Shown piece by piece: positions 48,101 to 58,800 of a stretch of 64,000 nucleotides of DNA; within the stretch, counting starts at the first letter, position 1, and the number at the start of each line of letters is the position of its first letter. The stretch lies in the NCBI RefSeq assembly GCF_020921035.1, contig NC_063156.1:9374501-9438500 (forward strand), in the 5' to 3' direction. Under the pieces are notes generated by a model, which saw only the letters and a program-made list of their open reading frames with translations, searched no databases and had not been told where the DNA came from. Made by a program: the position numbers and the translations under genes. The stretch is from Rhodamnia argentea (lineage: Eukaryota; Streptophyta; Magnoliopsida; Myrtales; Myrtaceae).

Positions 48101-48288
48101 ATCCATTAGCTGGACATGATTGCTCACTGTCATGGATGCACTCGTTTGAGCTATCTGTCATACTATTTATTCTCTATTGTACCCCGTTCACAGAAATCTC
48201 ATTTGGATGCGTTTTTTGTTTCTGGCAGGAAAAATGGTCTAAAAATCTCTACATTGCATCGATTTGTTATGGCCGGACTGTTTGTTGA
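41206..48288 (+). CDS. MLK2: MUT9-like casein kinase 1 family protein (MLK1/MLK2, also called PPK)
   Basis: Sixteen exons close in phase to 701 residues: 41206-41598, 42003-42128, 42240-42313, 42417-42486, 42568-42623, 42719-42790, 42892-42986, 43269-43335, 43406-43535, 43618-43836, 44014-44144, 45440-45614, 45705-45795, 47407-47564, 47725-47913, 48229-48288. The N terminus [14 protein letters not shown] is the family hallmark, followed by an RGG-like basic stretch. Kinase residues: glycine loop GKGGFGQV (147-154), Lys177, catalytic HGDVKPEN (Asp269), DLG at 292-294. A basic stretch (PKKKVR) follows, then the plant-specific C-terminal domain ending [10 protein letters not shown]. In Arabidopsis these nuclear kinases phosphorylate histone H3 Thr3 and photoreceptor or clock partners (cryptochrome, PIF3, ELF3 complexes). 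Sequence and position match At3g03940/At5g18190. All key residues are present. Intron 13 (1.6 kb) carries a hAT-like insertion. Confidence 0.96.
42153..42183. repeat. (TC)n microsatellite in MLK intron 2
   Basis: About 15 TC units beginning some 25 bases after the donor at 42129. Confidence 0.9.
44440..45000. repeat. Imperfect tandem duplication in MLK intron 11
   Basis: A block from about 44445 (GCCAAAAAGTTTTGGCATAT, then GGAGTGACTAAATTCAT, TATTATGATGCT, GAGCATTTTCT, GATATGCTT, CTAGGTGACTTTCTCAAAA) is repeated in diverged form from about 44753 (GCCAAAAAGTCTGAGCAAT, GGAGTAACGAAATCCAT, TATTATGATGCT, GAGCATTTTCT, GATATGCTT, GTAGGTGACTTCTCAAAAG). Within it, phrases around CTGAGGTTTATTC and GATATCTTGCATT recur at a shorter period. 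Confidence 0.7.
45972..46479. mobile_element. hAT-type MITE, 508 bp, with 8-bp target duplication, in MLK intron 13
   Basis: The element is flanked by a perfect 8-bp direct repeat CAGCACAT at 45964-45971 and 46480-46487. Its ends are inverted: CTATGTAGCACGAAC on the left and, reversed, CTATGTAGTGCCGGCACG on the right. The left part is rich in GTGTC/CATGTC/GGACAC phrases. No transposase is encoded. An 8-bp target duplication is the mark of the hAT superfamily. It lies within intron 13 and does not touch splice sites. Confidence 0.8.
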
Positions 48289-49710
48289 TTCGGTCTTGCT
48301 TTATACCTGTACCGGGAGAGTGTTTTGGCCGGAAATTTTCAAAGCTGAGACGGCTTTTTACAAATTTGATTTTCCAGCAACTAAAGAAAGGCAAGGCCAC
48401 CCCCGCGAAACCATTCTCACAGTAGAATGTAAAGGCGAAAAGCGACCCAAGATAGCATTATATGTGTGAGTTGAAAAGGCAATGTACCCTGAACCCATCT
48501 GATCGATAGGGTACTTAGAGATCATGAAAGATGGTTTGTTTGTATCACCCTGCAATGTGCAGGAGGACTTGTGGTTCATAACACCGAATTGTTGTATGAA
48601 CTTGCAACCATTTACTAGCAACACTGTTGTAAACTATTTGATGGGCGCGAATAGCTGCCCAAGCTCTTATTTGGAGGGCATCAAAATTCTGAATTTGCAA
48701 AGGTAGTACTGCTTGTCAGGTGTTCTGTAGGTGGTCTGCTTCCCTTGTGATAGTTAGTCCTTCTAATGAAGGAGGTTCTACCCAGTCTCTGCCAGTAAAA
48801 ACTGGTCGACGGTTAATTCACGGTGCCAGATATGAGGTGAATCGACAACTCGCAATGGTGTGCCGCCTTGAAAGTTTGATGGTTTTCTAGATCGACTTTA
48901 ATCATATCTGGGAATTGCCGTAGGGTTGTGTGTCGGTTTTTAGGTGGTTTTCCCAGTGTCCAGTTGATTTGTCTTGCAGTCAGGTCACTTGCCCTTAGGT
49001 TTTGGCACCAGAACTCGACATTGATGAAAAGAACTGAGACCTAGTTTTACTAGCACTGGGTTTTGGTCGCCGTGGTTCGGCGCGTTAGACTCTCGTGATC
49101 ACCGGATTTTTGGGTTGGAAAGGTTCTTCACCGGGCGGTGCTGCGACTCAACTGTGGTTATCCATGGTTAAGGACCAGGTTTTGGTAAGAACTTTGCTGT
49201 TAAGGACATCGCGTTGGTGTTCTTCCATGAGTTGATTCCCTTTTAAACAAATGGAAGAAGCTCTAAGCTCATCCTTAGTAACTAGGAATCCATAGATAAA
49301 ACCATGAACTGCTAGTAAAATTGTAGCCTCACCCAACAAAATAAAACCTGTCTTTTGTAAGTTTGATTTTTGGGATCATGATGAAATCTCATACGGAAGA
49401 AATGAACTGTATGCATCGCGACGGATCATTAATTCGAATCAATTTCGACGTGCGATTATTTTACTGTTTTTCTTAATCAAGGAAGATTTATACATGATAC
49501 AATAATTTTACGAAACCTAAGTAATTTGATGCGATCTAATAGAAGAGTTCTTAGTATTTTGACCCCTATTCCTTCTCAACATTTTCGTACATTCGACATT
49601 AACTGGGTATATTTCGCTCAAAATAGAGACAGGGCATTCGAAGAAGGACTAAGGGCGTATTGGTCATTTCCAGATTGCGCAATGAATAAAATAAAGAAGT
49701 TAAGCTGTTA
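48289..49710. other. 3' flank of MLK and upstream flank of GAR1
   Basis: The first few hundred bases are MLK 3' UTR. Chance frames at 49148-49339 (minus) and 49526-49711 (plus) have no recognised family. No gene supported. Confidence 0.45.
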
Positions 49711-49724
49711 AAACCCTAAACCCT
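49711..49724 (+). promoter_or_regulatory. Telo-box in the GAR1 promoter
   Basis: AAACCCTAAACCCT lies 112 bp before the GAR1 start codon. Telo-boxes (AAACCCTA) are found in promoters of plant ribosomal protein and ribosome-biogenesis genes, where they act with site II elements. GAR1, a snoRNP protein, fits that set. Confidence 0.65.
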
Positions 49725-49835
49725 CCTGCTTCGCTCGCCAGTCGCACACTCTTCAAGCTGCCTCCCTTCGCCAAGCTTCAACTTCAGGACATCTCTCTCT
49801 CTACCTCTCTCCACAGCTTCGTCAACGGGCAAGCG

Positions 49836-51583
49836 ATGCGACCTCCGCGGGGTGGCGGCGGGTTCAGGGGCGGCAGGGACGGCGGGTTCAGGGGTGGCAG
49901 AGACGGCGGCCGCGGGAGGGGAAGCGGCGGGCGCTTCGGCGGTCGCTCCGGCGGCGGCCGAGGAGGTGGCGGCGGGTTTCGCGACGAAGGGCCCCCGAGT
50001 GAAGTCGTAGGTGCGTTTACGTTCTTTCCGGTCCGTGCCTTGTGGTCCGCTTGCTAGAAGACCGATTTTAGAGAGAAATGCTGCGAGCTCTGTTCTCGTT
50101 TACGCTACGAGGTTTCGAATTCGGGAAAGTGCGCGTTTTCTTCGGTTAACGACGATGTGTTGCCTTCGGTATCTGTTTGGGTGGCTAATGTTTGTCAGCA
50201 GGATATGTGGTGGTTGAAGGGTTACAACAGTTTTTTATCTAGCCATCTAAACGGGTTCAATGTCAACTGACCGTAGGATTATGCTTATTTCTAGAATGTG
50301 CGAACTTGATGGTTGAGTAGGCTTCGTGATTGACTCGATCACCGATGTCGGAGCAAGCTAAAATCAGTGGATTTCAATTTCTCTCTCTTGGCAGTGTGAA
50401 TGTAACTTAGAAGAGCCGCTTTTTGGAAATGGGTGAATCCACGAATGAATGTTGGTTAAGGAATGTACTAAACATCAAATGGTTGCTCTGTCTTCCGTTT
50501 TTTCACAGAGGTTTCATCATTTCTCCATGCATGTGAGGGCGACGTGGTCACCAAGCTTACCAATGAGAAAATTCCCTACTTCAATGCTCCAATCTATTTG
50601 CAAAACAAGACTCAAATCGGCAAAGTCGATGAGATATTTGGTCCCATCAACGAATCTGTAAGTCTTTTTTGAGACACGTGAGTTGCTCCTTCTGCCTAGG
50701 TATGTTCGTTTGCAACGAGATTGACATATTGGTATCAATGGCAGTACTTCTCTATCAAGATGATGGAAGGTATCATTGCTACTTCATACTCACTGGGTGA
50801 TAAGTTCTACATTGACCCGGCTAAGCTCTTGCCCCTTGCAAGATTCCTTCCGCAGCCAAAGTATGTGTGCCTCTCTCTCCGTGCATCATTTAATATGTTT
50901 TGGAAATCTGAATAGATAGTTTTGTATGTTTCATTTCTCATGAATTGTCAAATTGTTAGACTCAATTCATTTTCTGCGTATGGAAAATATAAGTTCTACA
51001 TTAAGTAATGCTAAACGTGTAGCCTGAGGGCACTCTCTTGACATACATATATAGTTTTCAGTTTCCAGAAATTATTGGAGTGTAGGATGGTATTGTCCTC
51101 ATTGAATTTGTCGTTATATCCACTATCTTATGTGTTCACCTGAGTTGGAGCAATCTGAGTACTTTATTCTTCTTCTGCACAATCTGAAATTTGTGCTTGG
51201 AAATGTTTGAAGTGGTCACGAACTGTAGTATCAATTAGACCCCTTAATAGCTAATCGTCCTTGTCCAGTTTTATTTGTGATCTGTTGCATTTGATTTCTA
51301 GAGATAGTCTTCTAGATACTGAATTACTGATTTAGCTTGTAATGAACGTGGTTGCTCAAGTCCTCGGATTATGGACTTATTTGAAACTCACTTGTCCCTC
51401 TGTATGTTTTCCACCTGCAGGGGAGCTGCTGGTAGAGGTGGAGGTCGTGGTGGAGGCAGAGGAGGCGGTAGAGGTGGTGGCCGTGGAGGCGGTGGCTTTC
51501 GTGGACGGGGTGCTCCAAGGGGTGGGAGAGGTGGCCCTAGGGGTGGTCGTGGTGGTGGTTTCAGGGGCAGAGGGAGATTTTAG
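49836..51583 (+). CDS. GAR1: H/ACA ribonucleoprotein complex subunit 1 (GAR1)
   Basis: Four exons, 49836-50010, 50509-50657, 50745-50860 and 51421-51583, join in phase to give 200 residues, the usual plant length. The N terminus (residues 1 to about 50) and C terminus (from about 148) are glycine-arginine-rich RGG domains; between them is the Gar1 core: [66 protein letters not shown]1 is one of four core proteins of H/ACA snoRNPs, which convert uridine to pseudouridine in rRNA in the nucleolus; it binds the pseudouridine synthase dyskerin/CBF5. The repetitive RGG code makes long shadow frames in other phases. It stands 1.5 kb downstream of MLK, as in Arabidopsis At3g03920 and At5g18180. Confidence 0.96.
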
Positions 51584-53140
51584 GCCATCTTCTCATCGCA
51601 TTACCCGTGCTCTTCTCATTTCGAGTTGTCATTCGTGCATACAGGATATCAAGCTTTGCCGATGTTCTTTTCAAACGCTCTCTTTGTTTTTAGTGAACAA
51701 TCAAGCCTATCCAGAAAATTATGGTGATTATTGTTCTTTTTATTAGGCTCGGAAGTGTGCTTTCCTTGACTAAGATTTTGCGTTTTGCTCGTCCTGTTGC
51801 TGTATTATTCTGCACTGATGGTTTGGCCGGGAAAGGAAAAAAAAAAAACAGAAGATGGAAGCTGCATGATGCAGATAGTTCCATGTCAGAATACCTTAGA
51901 AAAACAAAGAACCACGTCTTTGGAAGATGAAATAGTTAATGACTGCCTACACAACTGTCGATTGTTTGAGACCTGGTATTGCCACCAACGGAAATCATGA
52001 AAGCTGGATTCTTGCAATTGTGCCATGGCTCTACTTACAATTGTAGTTTTAATTTTCTCTTTTTCTTGCTCGACCTTTACCAATTTCGTTTATGGCCACA
52101 TATAGATGGGAATTTCGTAGTTGATTTTGCAATAGTTGATGTTCGTAAATGAAGAGGGTTTATAGATTAATTGCATCATCACGACCCAAGATAGGAACCC
52201 GAGCTGATGCAGATTGTCTCCGAGCTGCCCTGTGACTTCGTGTTGAATTCATTGTAAAAAGGACGGATTGTGTTATTCAATTTGTCTTAAGGTCAATGTT
52301 GTATGCTCGATGTTTGTAATCCTTGCAATCATCTAGACGTAACTGGAGTCTACCTTGAAATATATCTCTGTGGGTCTTTCAAGAATGCCAATACCTTTAG
52401 GTCAGACAGCCTACACTTGGATCCACGGTGTGAATAGTGTCTACTGGGAAGATTGGTTCTTGGATTCGTTACCTTGAGTGTGGTGACTAGCTTCGCCACT
52501 TTATAGCTTCGCCACTTTATAGCCACAATGAGCGGCTCTACCTTAAATTCACGAGTGATATTTTAGCAGCCCAACCAAAGATTTCTCGAGTAACTCTCCT
52601 CTTGTAGTAGCATAGATCCCAAGGAACTAGCAACTGCGACGTGTTCAAGTCTAGTAAATAGCCGAACTTCATATCCTGGGGCGCATTGTACACAAAATTG
52701 GCACCTATACCGGCTTACCGGAGGAGTGTCTTCGAGGTGCAAATTAGCCATCCATGATATGCTTTGCTTTGGCAACCTGTATGCTCCGACAGTTACCCCA
52801 TGTGCGTGGGACGGGAGACAGCCCCACCCAGTGAAAGACTAGTCGATTCCCAGCTAGCATTGAACATCCCCAGTTGTATCAAAAGAATAATCGAGTAAAG
52901 CAGTCAGTAACCCAATGATTTGGACAAACGACAACATCATTTGGAAAATACATCTGCTGACAATGGAGCTGGATTTCATAATTCAGAAACATGGGTTGAA
53001 ATTGCACCTTTGGGATGATTTTGACCAGTCTCTGGTACAGGCTTAGCATCACAAACTATTTGTCTAAACATAAATCCTCTAAAAAATACAACTGTACAGC
53101 ACAGCTCTAATGATTTGATTAGTGACAACAGGCAACAACT
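51584..53140. other. Convergent 3' flanks of GAR1 and the J-domain gene
   Basis: GAR1 3' UTR, then AT-rich spacer with no gene. A 16-bp direct tandem repeat (TAGCTTCGCCACTTTA twice) is at about 52488-52519. Confidence 0.5.
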
Positions 53141-55241
53141 CTAATTCAGATCAACTTGGAGCTTAATAGACATGTACAGCAGCGTTAGAAGAGCGCCTTG
53201 AGGAAGTGGTGCATACCTTGCAAGATTGGAGCCAACCCACATAGCAACCACCACAAGAACAACTAGATTACTGCTCCTTTTCCCACAAACCCAACTCGCA
53301 AAAGAGAGGCATAAAGTCAGCAAAATGCCACCTCTCCCACCCAAAATCCAGGCAATTACATAACCAATCTTATACCCTGCATCTAGTTTCCTGTCAAGTA
53401 ATGCCGTAAAGCTGCTAAAGGTAAGGGATATCCGACAGCCAAATGCCTGAACGAAGAATAATAGCAGGAAGGCAGATCTAAGTACTTCCATGAAGGCACC
53501 CCTCTCTTGGCCAAAGTTCTCCCTTCCGACTTCTTCTGTTTCGGTGTAAAAAGAAGATTCACCTTTGTTGGCTTTATATCTTTCTCTGTAGATTTCATGT
53601 TGGATCTTCCGCCTCAGTCCAGCCCACGTGTAGGTCCGTAGCCCATCTTCATATTCATGGTTATAATACCATTTACCTTTGTAATGTCTGCCATTGTCTT
53701 CCTGGAATTTGAGTTCCTTGTCATAACAAGTTCTTGCGGCTTCATTCGATAATACCTGTTTGAAAATGGAGGATACTTAAGGCACAACCATGTTTCTGGT
53801 ACCATTTTGTTTTTCACTAAAATCTCATTACTAAGAGAATAAGCTTGGCGTCCACTTTCAATCATAACGTTATGGTTCCAAAGATGAATGAGTTAATGGA
53901 CAAACAGTTACTATATAACCAATCCTCTGCCAAATTTTTTCCATGGGTCATTCTAATAATTATGCAACCTTTAAGTACTAACCTCCATAATCAAATTCAT
54001 CTTACGTGAGTCAAGAAATAGATAATACAGGACATAAGTATACTCACTTCATATGCACGGCGGATGGTCTTGAAAACCTCTCCAGCTTGCAGATCTTTGC
54101 TAACATCGGGATGATACTGTGATCAAGAGATGCAATCACAAAAAGGCAAGGAAGGGTAGATACACGTCCAAAGAGAACTTGTGAAGAGTATCGAATTCGA
54201 GAGTTTGAGGGCAGGACACAGCTAGTACTCCTTGTCCACGTAACTAATTCGAGATTGACAGAAAAGACTGGTTTCATTGTAGCACTGTAAATGTAAGTTC
54301 GAACAAGTGATGAAGATCCAATAAAAAGGACAAAACAAAAATGGAAAGTCATTTGAATCGAAACTCTGCAATTTGTGGGTATGTGTTTAGCTCAATTGAT
54401 CTTTCCGATCTTCTTTCAAGAGGGACATTAAAAGCTTTTGCCTTGCTATGACTATAAGGATGCATAAAATCCTAAGGTGTGGCGTCCTTTTTGTCTTCAC
54501 AAACCCAAAGTTTGTCATTTGCTCAAATACTCGCCCAAACCAATTAGGAGTTGCCTCATTATTCTGAACACCAATCTTTTTTCACATAACACTCAATATG
54601 CCTCCTTAAAATCTGATCATTCAGAGCAAAACTTTCTCCTTCTATAGGCACCGTGAAAAAGCATAATTTTTTTGGGGCACTCAAGTGAAAAAAAGCTTCA
54701 ATCGCTTAATTTTCACGACGGCAGCACAGACAGACAAAGCTGGCACAAAATCGTCGTAGCTCCCAACCTCCTCGTATAGCACAAAAATGGGCAGATACAC
54801 TCCCATGTTCCTGACATTTCTGCATAAAATTCTTATTTCTAGTTGTTACCGCAACAAAAGAAACAAATCAGTCAGCTCGTTGATATCCAGTCACTCAATC
54901 TTCGCTCTTTAAGGGACCAATTGTTACTGATTCGACCACGCATCCGCTTCCACGACACCGGAACACGAACACAAAACAAAACTTTGCGAGATAAAGTGAG
55001 CGTTCGACGTAATTACCTTGCGAGCTAGAAGGCGATAAGCCCTTTTGATGTCGCCGGTGGTCGCGTTGCGCGTGAGGCCCAACACGTCGTAGTGGTTCTG
55101 CTCGCCGTCGATCGCCGTCCACGACGACCACGACGACGATATCGGCCGCCACCGGTGGCGGTAACGGTGGGTTACGGAGTTCTGGGTGTGGGACCGCGAT
55201 GGGAAGATGGGGATGGGTCCCACAAAATGGTGCGCCTGCAT
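53141..55241 (-). CDS. J-domain (DnaJ/Hsp40) protein with hydrophobic C-terminal region
   Basis: Three exons, 55017-55241, 54048-54116 and 53141-53755, all in phase 0, encode 302 residues. The first 45 residues are rich in S, R and H and could be a plastid or mitochondrial targeting peptide. The J domain covers about 50-115: HYDVLGLTRNATTGDIKRAY, then the HPD motif at the start of exon 2 (YHPDVSKD), then VFKTIRRAYEVLSNEAARTC. A charged linker (YKGKWYYNHEYEDGL) follows; from about residue 189 to the end there are three or four hydrophobic stretches, probably membrane spans. J proteins stimulate Hsp70 ATPase through HPD; this one would do so at a membrane. There is no G/F or zinc-finger region, so it is a type III (class C) J protein. 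It resembles Arabidopsis At5g18140 by memory and position. Confidence 0.85.
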
Positions 55242-55671
55242 TATTTTTTATGCATCGGAGAATTTGTCCTGCGTCGTTTTGTTGACCTTTCCAGTGGAGG
55301 GGGCAAATCGGGCGCAAGGTCGGGTCGGGTCGGTTCGGGTCTGGTGGCGATGGTGTTGCGTTCATTTGATGGGGTTTCAGGTCAGGCCGGGTCCGGCCAG
55401 GCCGGCTCGAGTCTAATGCGGTTATATACATGGACACCAAACGACAAGCAAATAAAAATATGCGAAATTATTAATTATGATAACTGAATTTTGCATATAA
55501 ATAAAAAAAAAACTAACATAAATAAATTTTGTACTTGTTGATGGAAATTTTATTTTATTTTAATAAAAATTTAAGTACCGGGGGGGAAGAAAACAAAAGC
55601 TGTTTTTGAAATTGTAATAAGAGGTAGGTGGTGGGTGAAGCGGTGTAGGACTGTGCGTGAAGCAACCGGAG
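55242..55671. other. Divergent promoter region
   Basis: Shared upstream region of the J-domain gene (minus) and the HugZ-like gene (plus). GC-rich near the J gene, AT-rich at 55480-55620. A TATATA at 55715-55720, preceded by CTCTC, lies just past this region and is a plausible TATA box for the plus-strand gene. Confidence 0.5.
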
Positions 55672-55821
55672 ATGAGAACTCTGGTGTCGCCCTGGTCGTC
55701 GTCCCCCTCCTCTCTATATACCCGCGTAAATGGCGGTCCACTCCATCTCTTACCTCCTCGTTTCCGGTTCTGCCCTCCCAAACCTTCCAAGTTCTCGCCT
55801 TTTCTTCGCCCTCCTCTTTCC

Positions 55822-58800
55822 ATGGCCGCCTCTTCCGCTCAGGTTCGTTTTGCTTCACTTCTGCTGCTTCCTCCTCCGCCTCCTCCAAAGCTCCTTCCTT
55901 TTGACTTCTTCTTCTCTTTCCCGATTTCCATTTACTTGTCGGTGTTGGTATGCGTGTCTAGAGATATAGAGTGACTGGTGGGTCGACGCGATTCGATCGA
56001 AATGGAATTGGGTGCTAATCCCTGGTTTTTGAATGTATGTGTGCGTGCGGCAATAGCAGACTGTGTCGCCTGGAGATGCCAAGAGCGAGGTTGATGTTTT
56101 CCAATTAGTTCAAGCTCATCAGGTGATTGATCGGTTCATTCACTTGTAGTTAGTTCCTTTGGTTTGAATTCGATAAGTCTACGATTATTGTTCCCTTTTG
56201 ATGTGCATTGTGGACGTCCTTATTCTGGAGTTGTACTTGTGGGTTTGAGTGGGTTCTCTGATTACAGTGATCACTGAGTGTTTGGTACTGCAGGAGAAGG
56301 CGGCTCGGCTTCTGCCCATGGAGGAGATCCGGACGGTGCTCGACTGCAGCGTGCGTGGCATGCTCTCCACGTTTTCTCATGTGAGTTTTTTGCTGGAAGA
56401 TTGACTGACCAATCATTGTTGGGAAAATTTTCACCTGAGTGCACAAATACAGTAAAACTTGGGTGGGTTCTTCTCTGTTTTTGACCATTCTGATTGGACT
56501 TGGCGGCATGTTCCGATGTTCTCAGGCAATGATCATGCACTTTTCTTCTTTTCCATGTCACGCGATGTTTTTGTCTTTTTTTTTTTGCCCCACTTAGCAT
56601 ATTGTACATATTCATCATCGAGTCCTTCTTGACAAGAAGCCATGTTTCCTGATTGATATCTGATGTTGCAGTTGTTGCCTTGTCACGTTATGAATTGATC
56701 ATGTCCTCAGGGCTCATAAGGAAATGATCTCACTTTCTTTTGATTTGCAGAGGCTAGAGGGTTATCCATCTGGTTCAATGGTTGACTTTGCTTGTGACGC
56801 GGATGGATCTCCAATATTAGCAATCAGCAGCCTGGCATACCATTCTAAGGTTTAAACTCTAAATCTTGACTTAGTCCTTATAAAATCTCCATGCTAGAGG
56901 AAGGCCGTACATGCTTCCTGTGACAGTGTATAAGTTTCTTGCAATGGGAATCTTGTTAGTTAGTTCCTGAAAGTAGCATGTGCGCTACAAGTGCGTGTAA
57001 AATCTTGAAATGGGTCTTGTTAATGTGATGATAATAAAAATGAGTAAAAAGTCCTGTTATCGTTAACATAGCACATGTGCTACAAGCACATGTAACATCT
57101 AAAAATAGGTCGAGTTAATCCAACTATCATTAAAGTGAGTAAACAAATCACTAGCCATTTTGATTAGATTGAAGACCTATAGTTTTTTCTGGCAATTGGC
57201 CTTTTTCTTGGTGCTTAGTCATATAGACATTGTTTCATTTTATAGGTAGAGCTACTTTCAGAATAATTTGATTATATCCTAAGCAATCGTACTTGTAAAT
57301 CATGTTTAGCTCTTGTCCCACGGTGTATGTAATTTGGGTTATCTGAGAAGCTTGTTGAAGTTTCCTGCTTCTCTGTTTTAATTTCACTATCCCTGTCTCT
57401 GAAAATCACTCTAATCTATTGACAGCTCACTTAATGCAGGACCTTTTGGCTAATTCCAAGTGCTCTCTTCTAGTTGCTAGAGATCCTGAGGATAGGACTG
57501 ATTTGGTGATCACTCTGCATGGTGATGCCATCAGCGTGAGTTGTGTAGTCCATTGTACTTCTTTTTGCTAGTGATGCTGAAAGTGTCGTGTTTATATCCA
57601 GAGTAGGTAAATGTGAGCTGTCAATTGTGTAGGTCCCTGAAAAAGATCGGGAAAGTGCCCGTGCTATGTATCTGTCAAAGCATCCAAATGCTTTCTGGGT
57701 AATATATTTCTTCTAATCTGATAAGCTCTTCCGGTTGAACTATCTAAAGCTGCTTGTTATATTTTCCCTTCTAATTTGAAGGTTGATTTTGGTGACTTCC
57801 AATTTATGCGCATTGAACCAAGAGCCGTGCGATTTGTTTCTGGGGTGGCAACAGCTTTGTTAGGTTCCGGAGGTAAGTGTCACAGCTTTCTTTGTACTAG
57901 TCTACGGTTTTAAAAATGAGGTGAAATCCTCCTAGTTTTTTGAGTACTGTGTGCATTTCCATGGTGCTTCGTTTGGCACTTAAGACTTTGCATTATTGAT
58001 TTACCAACTGAATTATTTAATTTTTCGTCACACTCAGAGTTTGTCAGGGAGGAATACAAGGCTGCAAAAGTGGACCCGATTGCACAGTTTGCTAAGCCTG
58101 TTACAGTAAACACTAATTGCATATTTTTCCGATCCCTGTTGATAATGACAATTTTCACTCATTTAACTGATTCCTTGATTGTCAGTCTCACATGAATAGG
58201 GACCATGCTGAAGATACCAAGCTCATTGTGAGACACTGGACCTCTATTCCGGTATGAATCCTAAACCTCGTTTTTATAAATGGGATGGAAAACACATTTT
58301 ATTAGCTGATAAATCGCAGCTTGTAGTGTGTCATATGGTGGATCAAAGGCTCAGAAGTCTAGCCAATAGATAAAGACATGGATGTAAAGTTTAAACCTTA
58401 ACAGAAGCACACAGGATGATATGCATGTTGAACGGTTCAAAGGCACAAGAATGACTAATGTGAGAATATTTGGGGATACCTCTGAGATAATTCTTGATTG
58501 CCTATATAGTATTCTCAGTAGTTTGTGGCACAAGCTTCTTTTTTGTATCTCTAATCTATTTCTGTCCTAGGATGTTCATTTCTCCTACTAGTCATTTTGC
58601 ATTTCTCTTGTCTGCTTAGGTGCGTGGAAATTAAAGATTTCTTGTTCTAATAAGAATAATCACTATGCGGTTCATCTATGGTGTCATATACAGACTGTAG
58701 ACCCCGAATGTGCTTTACTACTACTAAATAATAGCTTAGTTCATTATGTGCGTTAGGATTTGCCAAGATATTTCGATCATATGCTAAAAGCAATTTGAGC

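Noticed and set aside
49526-49711. A 61-codon plus-strand frame before GAR1
   Set aside because: Overlaps the GAR1 promoter, no recognised domain. I considered an organelle DNA insertion but could not match it to a plastid or mitochondrial gene.
51342-51746. A 134-codon plus-strand frame rich in V, E and A
   Set aside because: Other-phase reading of the GAR1 C-terminal RGG repeats and 3' UTR.
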